NCBI GenBank assembly: GCA_038502055.1
Contig: JAXRKN010000031.1
Location: 744,001 to 808,000, forward strand
Length of the DNA stretch: 64,000 nucleotides
DNA from: Tanytarsus gracilentus
Lineage: Eukaryota; Arthropoda; Insecta; Diptera; Chironomidae
Direction: 5' to 3'
Shown here: piece by piece, positions 1 through 14,200 of the stretch
Numbering within the stretch: the stretch's first letter is position 1
How the letters are laid out: every line of letters begins with the position of its first letter
Notes under the pieces: generated by a model
Told to the model about the DNA's origin: nothing
What the model saw: the letters and a program-made list of their open reading frames with translations, nothing else
The model's database searches: none
Position numbers and translations under genes: made by a program

Positions 1-2213
1 ATTTCGAGTTTCCTCAATTTCAAGAGTGCATTAAAATTGCAAAATTAGGAAAATGGCTTTCAAATTCAAATGTTGAAGAGGAAATTGGGGGAGGAAGTTG
101 ATGATGCCATTACTGTTTATTGGATGATTCAGAGTTTTCATTCAAAAATAAAAAATTTACAAAATATTTTTTTTAAATTATTTTGATGATTTTCAAAATT
201 CTATTTTTTCGAAGTGAAACTTTAATAAAACTTTTTTCAACAGCAGTTTCCATGGCAATTATTCTCATTCCACTTACTAACTTTTTATCAAATTTCCTCA
301 TCATCGTCGATACAGCGAGAAGAAAAAGAAGCATTTTCGATGATGTTAATGATGAAATTGGTTCGTTAGAGGCGAAGAAAAAATTTCTCTTTTTCCATCG
401 AATGTGTGCGAGAATGTGGAAATGGGGAGACGAGCGGAAGTCACATGCGCATTTTTCTTCATTTTATCAGCGAGCGAGAAAACTTTTTTCTGATATGGTC
501 GCTTCTTTATGTGAATGAAAAATGGCTATTATCGTCGCCCACTCGCACCATTAACATGAGAGAAAATCTCCAATTACTCACACCTAAAGGAAAACGAGCT
601 AATGGAGGTGGCGACAGCACATGGATGTAAAAGCGGCATTAAATTAAGGGTGGATGAGCGAAAAACAAGATAATTAAAAGTCCTTTCCAACTCGTGGATG
701 TGGAAAATTGAGAAAAAAGAATTCACGTCTTTCAGACTCTTTTTGATGTAACAATTTTCACTGTCTCGCAGCACAGAGATTTTTATATCATCATCACATA
801 AAAAGTGTTAATTAAAAAAAGTTGTATACTGTGTGTCGGCGAGATGTCACGAGCTCTGATTCGCATAGAGACATTCAGCGTCGACAATCTGTTGTTGTAT
901 AATTGAATTTTCTTGTGTGAATTTTTGCTATTTTACTGTCTTTTATCGCTTGATTGCAATTTTAATTGAAAAAATTTTTAAAAAAATTTTAAAGATTTTT
1001 TTTCATGGATTCTTGAGCAATTTTTCTAATTCAATGGAAGATTTTCATATTTTTGCTACCATCAACAGTAAATTTTATACCCAAAGCAAGAATGTCCATC
1101 CATGAAAAATTCTTTCCAAACTTTTTTCGCAAAAGAAAATTTAATTTGATATTGTTTCGTGAAAATCAAATTACATCATTAAAAAATTATCTCTTGCGTG
1201 AGAATTTTGCTTTTTAATTAAAATTCCCCGCGCACACCGACTATCGTGCGTAGTTTCCTAAATTTTCCATAGTTTTCGGCGTGCATATAAATTAGAAAAT
1301 AATTGCATGCCATTGGTTGGCGAGTTGAAGCACGGCGGTCATCAAATTGCTTGTGGTCCATTTTTTAATTAAAAATATCTTTTTTGTTATTCAGCGGCAC
1401 AATTCCGCTGAATTATTTTTGGAGTGACACACAAAAAATCTCGAAAATGAATTTTAATTAAAATCTCGTGACAATGGCGCGACATTCGAGCTTCATTTAG
1501 CGCTTTTATGTCAGCGAAAAAAAAAATGTGAGAAATATGTTGATTGACAGCATAACAAGCGGCGAGTGAGTGCTGAAAAGTGCCAGCAAACGACTAATAA
1601 TTTTATTATTTCATTAAATTTGAGTTTACAGCAAAAAAATCCCAACTGGCTGTTGACGCTTCGCACTTTCGTTTGTGATATTTGATCTATGCTTTAAAAA
1701 ATATTTAAAGGGATTTTTTGATTTTACTGACTGAGTTTTGTCCGTGTGAATTTGGTAAAACATTGAATTTGATAAAAATGCGCTTGAATAACCCACAAAT
1801 AAAATATCTTTTTGCTCCACTTAAGAAACAATTTAAAAACTCAAAAAAAAAGAAGCTAACAAAGAAAAAAGCATGGTAGCTCGCATTGTAGAACTAATTT
1901 TTCGCACTCTTGAATGAGAAAACAAATAAACATAAAAAAAAGTAGAAAATTCATAGAAAAATAAATCTGTGTTGGCTCAGCTGTAATCTCTCTATAAAAA
2001 TAGCAGATAAATTCACCTGCATTCTTAAAATATATCATGTTACTAGGAACTTCTTCAACACACATATTGTCAATCTTTTGTCTCTCGACAATGAGGAATC
2101 TGTCAGTGAGAATTTCACACAGTTTGACATGACATTTTTAAGCTTTTGTTTTAAGCTATTTTGAACAGTTTATTTCTAATTATAAAATTGATCATTAAGC
2201 AATTAGTACTCAC
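1..2213 (-). other. Vsx intron, partial; no exon seen
   Basis: This is the intron that follows the last visible Vsx exon on the minus strand. The splice donor GTGAGT lies directly below position 2214. The homeodomain is unfinished at that donor, so the next exon should begin with the codons for the WFQNRR part of helix 3. I looked for that coding sequence on the minus strand down to position 1 and did not see it, so the exon lies outside the window. The stretch is AT-rich with no convincing open frame; the short ORFs present look random. Confidence 0.6.
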
Positions 2214-5200
2214 TTGAATACGATCTTCGGGTAAGTCTGTCTTTAGTGACAGCATTTCGCGGGCATAGACATCTGAAAATTGAAAAATGTTTGTGGGTAT
2301 TTTGAAATTTGTTAATATTTAATCACTAATTAAACGTTTTTAAAAATTATGTCTTAATTACCAGGATAGTGAGCCTCCTTAAATGCCTTCTCGAGTTCAT
2401 CTAGTTGATAGCTTGTGAAAATGGTTCGACTGAAAATAATCAAAATTACTATAAAACCTCACAGTGAATCAAACATCTCCACCTGTGACGTCGCTTCTTC
2501 TTCTTTTTCTTGCTAAAACCATTGATGCCATCGACTGTAAAATCCTTGCTCGGATCAATTGGAGTTGCTGGAAGAGAAATGAAAACGTTAAAAATCGATT
2601 TTTCTCCATCTCATGTCAATTCAATTGCACCACTTCATAAAAATGTCGCGCATCCATCCGATTAGCATTTTTTGCCATGCGAATATTTTTTTGTATCTCT
2701 CTCGTCTCCAATATGTACCATCAATCGCATCTAATAAAAATATTTTTCAATCATCGAGTGAAGCGATGAAGAACGCGAAGAAGGCAATATAGAAAAAAGT
2801 AAATCTTCGAGATGGTGGAGATACTCGATGCTGCCATGACATCACCCATTTCCCATTTGAATTTCCCCTCCCAGTACCAGCGAAAAAGAGAGAAGCTTCA
2901 CTCGAGCGGAGAGATAATAAACGTTCAAATTGGCAATTTTCCTATTTATTCGCATAAAATATGAAATTTTTCGAGACGATAGCAGAAAATTCTTCTCGTC
3001 ATTCCACAGCATTTTCAGGGGCTTATGTGGAGGATTTACATTAAATCAAGTCATTTCCGCAAATCGTCTATGCTCCCTTGGCAATTTGCTCATAATCTCA
3101 TCATTCGAGATATCGATCGGATATTTTCTTCTTCTTCTTCTTTCGAAAGATTGATGTTGTCATCGTATAAGAAGAAAAATTAAGTCACGAGACAATGGCG
3201 AGGAGGGCGCACAAAAAGCAATGATGGAAAATTAAATTTATTATTTAATCAACGAGATGAGTGGATGGAAAATTTTGAAGAAATAAAATTCAACATGGAA
3301 AATTCCCGAGTGACAGCATGGAATTTCAAAAATTTACTGGATTGATTTTACTTCTACAAAAAATTGCTTTAATTTTAAAAATTCGAAGCATATTTTTTTT
3401 CTTCTTCATCTTATCATTCTTCTTCTTATCACCATCATCATTAGCCGCCATAATGAAAGCAATTTTCGAGAGAATTTATGCTCAAGTGAGAGCTGAGCTA
3501 AAAATATCATCATTTCCCAATTAACTTGAGCTCACTTCAACCTCAAGGGGCTAATTTTATCCTTTTTGTGCACGTTTCTCGGGCATTTATGTTAAATTTT
3601 TATTAAATTTGCGACAAATGTGAAATATTATAAAATTTAATTGGCATTCGAACCTAAAGTGTTTGCGCATAAATTCGCAAATATAATTTTGTTTTCTGCT
3701 CTCAAGTGATAAAATTGGATCGTAAAGAAGAAGCTTCCCCTCTCGCGAAAAGAAACACCCAAAATTTAATTCAATTGAAAGTGAAATTTTATGAATTTTT
3801 TTCACACTCAGTTTATTGCTCATCATTCTCTCGGTTTTGTTATCTTCATCCGAATTAGATCTAATAAAATTAAGTGAGTGTGTAGATGCGAGAGTTTTTT
3901 AAATGAGAAAATGAGGCAACGCCATTTTGAATGATATGGAGGTAATTTTGCATGAAAAAGAAAGTTTTTGTTTTAAAAAAATTAGCCGAGGACGGAAAAA
4001 TTGAGAAATTTTTAATGTTTTAATTTTTTAAAATCCCAGTCGACTGCAGTCTAAATTTTTTAAACAAGCACTTTAATATTTTCCTGACTATCGTTAATTA
4101 AGCAAACAAAACTCACAAAACATTCACACATACGATTCCCCTTGTATAAAGCCTCGAATGTATGTGAATGAATGTAACACAAAACTAATGAAATTCCATC
4201 AGAAATGATCATTAATGCGAGAGAGGCAGACGGGAAAAGTAAACAGAAAATTTCAATTAATTGAAGTGAAATTTACCGTAGCAAATCGATAATAAAAGAG
4301 AGCGAGCCTTCCCATTGTAATTGGTATGTTATGTGTACACACATATATTTGCTACTGAAATCGATATCTTCTGCCCGCAATGGAAAAATGGACAATGAAA
4401 TTTTCGGTCCCTTTTCAGCTCACTCTCCAAAAGAATTTTACTCTGTCGCATGTCCACCCCTCACTCGGGAATGTCCATACAATTGACCATTTTCGAGAGA
4501 CTTTAATTCAATTAACTTACATATATGAGGATAAATGTGAATTGGGAAAGGGAAAAGTGGAAAATTTATTGTAATTGGCAATTTAATCAAACATGCGGCA
4601 ATGAATGTAGATTAATAGCCGTAGTGGGCATTGAACAATATTTTGCAGGCCTTTAAATGTTTATAGTGGTGTCTTATGGGGTGTTCAGCAAGAATTAAGG
4701 AATAAGAAAATTTCTGGATTTAAATTAATTTTTCTATCCTGAATTTTTATCTGTTTCCTATTAAAGTTTTAATTCTAAAATAATTCTTGCACATTAAAAT
4801 TTGTCGCATGTTCAGTCACTGAATTCTTTATAAGTATAATTTCCTTAATAACTCAAAACCTCTCACAACTCGAGACAATGACGAATTCACCGAAAGATTA
4901 ATTTTCTCTTCCATCTTTCACCAGCAAACCATGAACGATTATTTTACATTCTAAAGGACCAATTTCGTAATCCTCCTTTTACACAAATTATCAACCATTT
5001 TGTCATTTATTCGAATGTAAAGTGGAGAGAAATACGAGACGATAAATACCAATTTAATTATCAATTTCAAGTGGAGTTCTTTTGTGTAAGTGCTCTGACA
5101 ATTTTTTTTCCAATTTCAATTATAATCCTCGAGACCATTTTACAACTGTTGTGTTGCCAGAGTGGTTCGACATAAATTTGCTAGCGGTTGAAAATCAGTT

Positions 5201-8200
5201 GAATACCGAAAGAAACTTGTCACAGAAAAAAATGATTAAATTGCGTAATTGGAAAATTTTCAACCGCTTTTTTTTACGCCCGAATGGATCTCGATGGAGA
5301 GTTTTTTCATTTTACAATTTCTGAATGAGATAAAAAGGACCCCTTGAGGGTAGAAATTCAATTACGGAAAATTGCCAAGTAAAACAAAATTTTCGGGTGT
5401 GTTGGAAGTGCGCTTTTGGTGCCATTGTTGTTTGCTAAAATGTTGATAATTAATTATCTGACTCAGTGTATCTTTCCTCCCCACTTTTTGCTCGCTCATT
5501 GAAAGTGAAAACTTTTTTGTGTATGTGTCTATGTGAAGAACAATAGAAGATTATCGATTTTTTCCATGCTCCACATAAAGCCCAAAAAAATAAAGATAAA
5601 ATGAACGAGAGAGGAAAGGCGAAGGAACTTTAATTGCCATTTATTTCGTCTTTTGGAAGATGAGATGAGAGACATGCGTGCAAAAGATTTGATGATGCGA
5701 AGACAAGATGATTGAAGGAGACAAGGAGTGGAAACTTTTAAATTATTTCAGCATTCGAAAATCATAAATTTATCTAAACATTTTAAAAGATATTAAAAAC
5801 TATTTTCAAGAAATGCTTAAACATTTAATTTTAACCCTCCTTGCAACAACCATATGACACTTGTCATCAAGATTAGAGTGTGTATGTCGCACAAATTAAC
5901 TCTCAACAAAAATGTCCGATTCCGAAAAAAAAGTTGTCAGGAAATGCTGCTTAATCAAAAGAACCCTGAAACTTATGAGAAAGTGCACCCAATTTATCTG
6001 GAAACAAATTATATCGAGTTTCAATCATTTGTAAGCAGAAGGCCATCATGCAGTAACATGAGATGATTTTGAGTGAATATGAAGATTTTATCGAAGAAGC
6101 TAAATTGGAGAGAAAGAGACGATAATTGTTTGAGTGAATGATTTGGATTTTGATATAAATAATTATTTGAAAGAGTTTGATTTAAATTTAATTTTAATTC
6201 AATATTTTTACAAAAAATTAAAATAGTTTCCATCCCTTGAAAAATGTCATTTCAAAAGTTATTTAAAAAATTATAATAAATTTCCACTCCTTGCATTTAC
6301 CGTTATATTTTATCACAATTCTCTCTCCGGATGAATGAGACTCAGTAACAAAAGAGATAAAAAAGACAGCAGAAATTATTCAAATACGGTTGACATTCTA
6401 TCGAATGAGTTGACTAAAGTTAAAATAAAATTAATTTTCTCGTTGTGATACACTTGAGTAAATAATTCGTTCGGGCGCGTTAAAACGCTCTACAAAAACA
6501 CCGCTGCCTGGTAATGTTTCAATTTTCTTGTCTTAGTCTCTTTTGTTCATTCTTTTCGAGAATGTTTGAATTAAAATTTCATATAGATTGCTTCGCAAAC
6601 ACGATCTATTCAGTAGCAACTGCTGATTACATAAAACTCAATAAATATATTTCCGATAAATACAAATAAAACTTAGTTGCATGCATGCACATGCGGCACG
6701 TTAGCCGCTCGACACTTGTAATTATTGTCTAATAAGATAAATATTAATATATGATGCTGTGGCTGACGGTCGCTCGCTTGCGCTACACCATTGTTTTTGA
6801 CGCATGACTATTTGAACACGTTCCAATTGTTTGATGCATGTCGATACATTAAATTGTTTGCTTGTTAATGAGTTCAAATTAAGGTGAGGTTTAAATACAT
6901 TCAAATTTTTAACGTATTTTTTAAATTCAAACAATTTTAGATTAGATTAGATTAGATTAGATTACAGTCAGGTAGCCACTACCGAAGTAGGAAGCGTCCG
7001 ACGCAACCTCACATGATTGACCCGCGATTCCTCAGAAAAGCGAAGCCTAGTGGGCTACTTAGGCAAGTATCTACAGTCGATACGAACCACAGGGCCTGAT
7101 GGGTAATAAATTAGATAATCATTAGTGAGAGTGGAAATCTTCTCGTTTGTTAATAGGAATTTTAAAATCTTTAAGAATGTTTGTGTTTGTTTTTTTGTAG
7201 TTTTTTTTTCGAATGATTTTTTGTTTGTGTTTCTAGAGAAACTACGGCTAAGAACAGTCTTGTTTACTGAGCAGATATTAAGTTTCAACTAATCAAAACA
7301 AATCAAATTTTATTTGTCTAAATCCTTGGAGAAAAGCCGGATTCCCCACTCCTTCCTCAACTGAGACTAGTGTAACAGTTGGTGTGTCGAGTCAAAATAT
7401 ATGTCGTTGTCATTTTAGAATAATCACAAACACAAACCCTCCCCGAGATCGAAGTGTGAAATCCCTAACTCCTATCTATAAATACTTTGGAAAAAATTAA
7501 AAAAAATTAAAGTTGGCTACATTTTTATTTTGAAAAGAAATTTACCAATTCCTACAACAAAACTTCCTTTACTAAACTTGTTTAAAATATCATTTCCGTT
7601 TCAATGTCCTTTGGAATTCGTTGCAGTCCTTTTACCAAAATAAATTCATGTTCCCATGAAAGTTTTCTTGAAGAATCCTCAATGAACAATTTTTCCAAAA
7701 CAGACTTCCTTCCTTCCAAATTGAGTGTACTCGAACATTTTCTATCACTACCTGTCCTAATCTAACTAACAAGCCACTTTTACCGACCCTAGCACTGCCA
7801 AAACCCAATTAATCACCGGAGCAAATAATTTTTGCAACTCACTTTTTCAACGCACACTTCGATCCTTCATTTTATAAAATTTAAACAATTTTAAATTTAT
7901 AAAAGCCGTTAAAGTCAAAATTGATCTCTAACCAACGCAATCTACCCCACTTATGAATTTTAATCCCATAATCTTTGCCAGAGTGAATCAATAAAATTGA
8001 AATCTAATTTGCAATCAAAAGGAATTTAATCGCATCTGACAATCATCAATTTCCTCTTTTCTCAAGAGAACAAACGAGAGCTTCGATGGGTAAGCAAATA
8101 TCTTTGTAATCCACAATTATCCTTTTCTTTCTGAAATCTGCTTTCTTCAGTTTTCTCTGAGTCTTTCAGTTGATGCTCAATATTGCATCCACAAATGCAC

Positions 8201-11200
8201 AACAAGTTAATTACCGCGTTGGCAATGAACTAAATATTTTTAACGGCATGTGCGAAAAAAAATGAGAAAGAAAGAGAGAATTTGCGCCATTTTGGAATTA
8301 CACACATAAGTCTGAAAATTATAATATAAAAAAGGGGAAGAGAGTGAGAGCGAACACACATAAGTCGTACTTTGACAGTCAGATTCATTATTACGTACAC
8401 GATGAGATTTTTCTTTGTGTATGAACATAAAAATTCATCATCTCGGTTGATGACTGAGAGTGAATTTTGGAGGGTTGCAAATGAGTTTCCATGGCAATGC
8501 TTGACTGTGTGCGTTGTAAACATGCTGGCGGATGATTATTTTTAATCACTACACAAAATTTTCTCTCTCTCGTCTCACGTTCACCACCCTTTATGTTTTC
8601 CATGTCAACAACAACAAGCATGCTCAACATGTGATCGAAAATTTCTCACATGTGTCACATGACGAAAGGCATTTTGTGTTCGAACTTCAATTAAATTATA
8701 ATTTTAGATATTGAAGAGTTGAAGGAAATTTGTCATAAACGAATTATGGACATTGTCAATTATCGAGTTATTAAATTATGATGGCATTGAATTGAATTCA
8801 CTTCCTCACTGTCAAATGGATTAAAATATTTTTTAACATGATGCATCGTGATGGTGATATTGAAAGACGTTAAGAAACAACCAATTAAGTAAGCTTGGTG
8901 AAATAACCCAATTTAAAAAGTTTAGTGAACTCACCTGGAATGTTGGTACCAAAAGAAGTTTTGAGTTGCGGAAAAGCTGTAACGAAACATAAAATGAGAT
9001 TATAACTTTTATGTAGTGACTGAAAGCATCAAGAAGCGATATCATAAAGTAAAACGAACGACATCATCTTCGTTACTACAATTTTCATGCTGCTATTGAC
9101 AGCAGTGAAGGCAAAATTTCCAAGAGAGTGTCAATTTGATGACGAAAAGCGACAAGCGCTCGATTGATCTTTATCTCGTCATCTTTCAACATTATAAAGT
9201 CGTTTAAGGAAGAAGAAAATAATAAATTGAGACATCTGTCAGGATAACCTTAATTGCTTATGAGAATTATCGTCGTCAATTGATCAACAACAACAGCTTA
9301 AGACGTGTTGAAGAGAGCGAGGCAGATTGTGGTTGAATGAAAGAAGAAGGTGGGTCGGTAAGATGTGTAGGTAAGTGCTTCCTGATAAAAAAATCTTCAC
9401 AATGCACAAAAGGCAATAAGAAAGGGTTCTTCTTGAGGATTATACCATTTCCCTGCTATTGTGTGGGCATGTGAAGGTGTTAAGAGGATGCTCAAATATC
9501 AACCCAAATAATGGATCATTTTAACAACAAATTTATGTGTTGGCAAAATAATGATTCAGCCTTCAATTTTGAGTTTTATTATTCAGGAATTGAGCTCGCT
9601 TTTCTTTAGTTAAAAAAGCAATGACATTTCACCCGAAAGGAGAAAGGGTTCAATTTTTTAAAATTACTAGCTTTCGAGTGGATGTGTGCGGTGAATATTG
9701 ATGGACTGTATGTGAACGAGTGATTATGATTTTTTGAAAATTTATTCATTATTATTATCAGTAAGTTTGTGATAAATTTTGACGGTTAGTTTAAATAATT
9801 TAAATTCATCTTTTTATAACTTTTTGTCTCGACCCAGTAAATTTTAACTCTTTCGTCACCACCTCGAAAAATTGTTGCTGAACAACTGTTACCAAAATGA
9901 TTCAATAAAGTTATTTCCCGCGCTAAATGCAGACATCATTGCGCACGTTAATTATTCAATTAACACATCACACACACAAAAAAATCGTAACAACACAAAA
10001 TCATCAAAAAAACTTTTTTTCCATTGAAAAATCACTTTTGAGTGGCATGAAGAATTCTTTCAATCGCTTTATAATCGAATTTAATCATAATTTGGGCTTT
10101 CTCGTCATCGCTGGCATTGAATAATGCCTTCTATAAGTCTCGTAATCATCGCCATACACAACTCTCAAACAGATCTGACTAATTCCATAACATTATGATG
10201 AGAGTTATTTGTCGAGAGAGCGATTGTTATGATCAAATGGATGAAATCATGATACTCACTAATAAGTGAGCGCGCACGATGATTGGAGGTGTATATATGG
10301 AAAATTGGACTTGGAGTTTAGGGAATTCGAATTATTTCTCATTCACTTGAGCCACCCGGAAAGATTCTTATCTTGATAGTTTGAAAATTATCGGGTGTTG
10401 ATTCAAGGGAAAAAATTTTGTCGGGTTAATTGGTGATTAATGTGCTGACAATTGAGCGAGTAAGTGGAGTGTAATTACCAAAAAGTGGCAATTTGTGTCA
10501 AATTGAATATATCAAAAAATTATTAGAGTAAATATAAAATTTGAAGTGGCTCAAAAAAATTATTGGAATAAAATTTAAATCAATTTACTGAAAAATTAAA
10601 AATGTTTGACCACGTTAAAGTCATCAATTAATTGAGTAAATTAAGGAAATTTACCAAAATTACATTTTAACAATCAACCAGCATTTACTTTTTCGCACAC
10701 CCCCAATTACTTACATAACCCGTCTAATTTAGAGCCAGCCATAGAACGGCAATTAGACGTCGTGTGCAGTTTCTCAACCAACTTTTAAAAGATTGACACA
10801 TTCGCCGCTTGTCATCGTTAAAAATTCATAATTTTCTCATCATATTTTCTGACACATTTTCGACGTTCGAGTAATTTCAGGTGAAAGAAAAAGTGATTTT
10901 TAAAAGAATTGGCCACATCCGGCCACACACTCGCTCGTTATAAAACTCACTTTCAATCTAACCAATTTGCGATTGAACAAGTTTTTTCTTCTTCTCCTCA
11001 CGGCCTTGAGTATGTGCGTGCATGATCCTTATCGAATTTCTCTTCTTATTCTTTGCTCGATAATAAAATATTATTTTCTTGTGTCAATTGAATTTTTGTG
11101 AAATACTACACGACCAATAAAAAAGAGAGAAAGAAGATCATACGGGCAATCAGATTTCTTGAAAGACTTTTTCATAAGTTTTTGTGGTAAGATAAAATTT

Positions 11201-14200
11201 CGCTAAGTGAAAGGAAATCGAGATTTTTGCAGAATATTTTTTTTCAAAATTTGTAAAATTTATAACAAACAATTTTAAAAATGCACTCAATATACGAAAT
11301 TGAATCCAGAACCGTTTTACTTTCATGCCGTTTAAAAAGTTCAATGCGTTTTTTATTTTTAAAAAGTTCTGAGAGGAAAATGGAAATTCTTTTCGAAACT
11401 GCTTTTCTTTCTTCTTCTTTTACCTGGAAATTGCTCATTCTCACATCCACACAATACACTTATCCCATTCCAATTCACTAAGAGAATGTTGTTGACATAT
11501 CCTCGTATGCGAGCACACATGGGACGTGTTTTGGAGTCGTTGGCAGCTCATTTTTTCCTTGCTCTCCTATTGCCTCCTGATGCCCTCCTTTTTTTTGTGC
11601 CCCTCAACTACAAGATGTTTACATTATGTTTAACAAGATATTTCAAAAACACACACTAACACTTAAGTGAACATTCAGTGTGAAGAGAGCAAAAAAAAAT
11701 TGCTCCTTTCGAAGTGGTTTGAGAATAGAGAAATTTTTTATTGTTGTTGTTGGAATGGGATTAACATGGAATAATATAATGATGGGATTTCTGAGGATTT
11801 TTTTTCTTGCCTCCTTAACGGAAGGATTTTTCACACAAAAGGTACATTGGTGTGGCAATAAAAGATAATGAGGCATGTGTGCACGTCACGAGAGATGACA
11901 TGAAATTATTTAAATCGCTTTTAACATTCTCGATAATCCACTTAACAATTGGAGATTAGAAAAAAGTACAAAAGTTTGCCGTCGGAAGTGGATTTGAGAA
12001 CTTTGCTGGTAAAATTATAAGAATATTTTATTCAATGTTTTATTTAGATTGAAAATTCACAATTTTTTTAATTTTAGTCTTTTATTAAAAAATTAAATTT
12101 ATTTCATCCCTTAAAAATTCAAGAGTTGGAAACTCAAAAATAAATTTTTAAATTCATTATAAAGTCCAAAAGTTTAATTCTCCGATTTCACTGTAAATAT
12201 GATTTCGATCATCAAAATAGACCGCCTACAGATGTTCTTGAAAACTTTCTTTTCAAATGAAATTGAAAATTCTCATTCATTGATTGTCAGTTGATGATAG
12301 TTCGAGCAACAATGAAACCATCAATTTCTTACCATTCTCACATTTTAAAATACCATTTTGGTGAAGTTAATAGAATGCGAGATACTCGATACCTCTTCAA
12401 CACATGCATGATTTCTGTTACCCCTTTTTAGTTGGCTCTAAAGTGAAAACAGTGACGTCATAATTTTATGCAAATGTGTGTTTCATTAAAAAAGAAGAAT
12501 TTAGAGCGAAAAGAAGATTTTTTTATGTTAAGTTACTCTGGTGTTTCATTTTTCCCGCTCGCATAATCACTTCAACTCTTTTTAAGCGTTAAAAGTGTCA
12601 TAATTAACCATTGATAAGCCTCCTCATTATAACTACCAGCATCATCACTGCTTTGTAGAATTTCTCATGTTCACGATTTGCTTTTCTTTTTATGTCGCAC
12701 GATAAGAGCGAGAACTGAAGAGGTGCAGTGAGAAATCTCATTCACACTTTTATCATCGAGTCTGCTTTTACTTTGAGCCTTACAAAGAAGAATAATAAAA
12801 ATTGCATTCCATGCGTCGATAATTAAAATTTAATTAATTTACTCTGAATTTCTTAAAAAATTAACAAACTTTTTTTAAATATAATTTGCAAAATATTCTT
12901 AACCTCCAACCCTTTTTCAATTAGCATTCACACTCATTGTTGCATCGAACAAGAGAGTCGAGAAAAAGTACCATCCATCCATGAAAATCAAGCAAAAAGA
13001 GAGAAGTGGAAAAACGAGAAAGAAAATTTTCACGCCTTCACACCTTTCATGAATGAGTGAATTGTTTCTGAATGGAAATTATGTGAGTGAACATAGAGAG
13101 ACACAAAAAATCGATAAATGAGTGACATAAAGTTAAAATCAAGGGTTGGAAATATTTTTTTAATATCTCTCATAAATTTGAGTGCAATAAAATCGGATTT
13201 ATTTTCGAAATAAGGGTTCGAGATAATTTATGCGACCAACATTTCAAATCACACTTGGAATTTCATTTATTTCTTCGAGCTAATGAATAAAGCAGCAAAA
13301 ATTACTGAACAATTGAGAAGTAATTTGATATTATTAAGCTCCTTTTATTAGAGATACCCCGTGACCAGAACACCGTATTAAAATCATTAATTAATTGCCC
13401 TATAATAAATACAAATTACGGCGACGTATCGGGTTACATTTGCGAGAGCATTAAAATAGGCCAAAATATGTGGTTAATGAAATTCTTTTGGGATGACTTG
13501 AACGAAAGTGATGTCTACTTTTGAATTTACTAATTTATTTTAAAATAATTAAAATTAACTGAAATTATTAAAAACAATTATTTTAATAATTATTTTCTCT
13601 CAAAATGCATGCAATTGTGTCACTTAAACAAGAGCGACAGATTTTCATTGCAATGATGAAAAAAATTAGTTCTTGACATTTGGAGTGTCATCATCGCCGT
13701 AGATGGAAAATTGTCTCCATTGACATTCCATCAGGACTATGCACACTCTCTTTCTATCCATGGACTGCTGTTGTTTTTGAGGCATAAAAAGCTTTTGTTT
13801 CGCATCTAATTAGTCGCGACGTTTCCATAGCACGGAAAGAAAAATACCAACAATAATTCGCCTCGTTCACATACAAACACCATTAAACGCCTCATGCTAA
13901 TTGAATGCAACGTGTAACAAAAGGGACTTTTTGCAGTATTCTATAGAATTTCGAATGCATGTTCTACTCATTGTTTTTAAAATTCTAAATAGCTAATGAA
14001 TAATGGAATCATTCGAAAATACGAAGGCTTTTTTCTTGAACGAGGTCAGGGCTTACGGTTTTATGTTTTCAATTGTCATTGAATTCTAATTGAAAATAAT
14101 AATTTTATTTAAATCCCTGAAGTGAACCAATTTTGAGATTGATGGAGAGTTTTAAAACCGTTGTACTCGAGAATGCAAAAATAATTGTGAAAGTTAAGTT

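Noticed and set aside
6937..6965. ATTAG repeats as an interstitial telomere tract
   Set aside because: The insect telomere unit is TTAGG. Here the unit is ATTAG in only about five copies, next to a GC-rich repeat body, so a retroelement tail is more likely.
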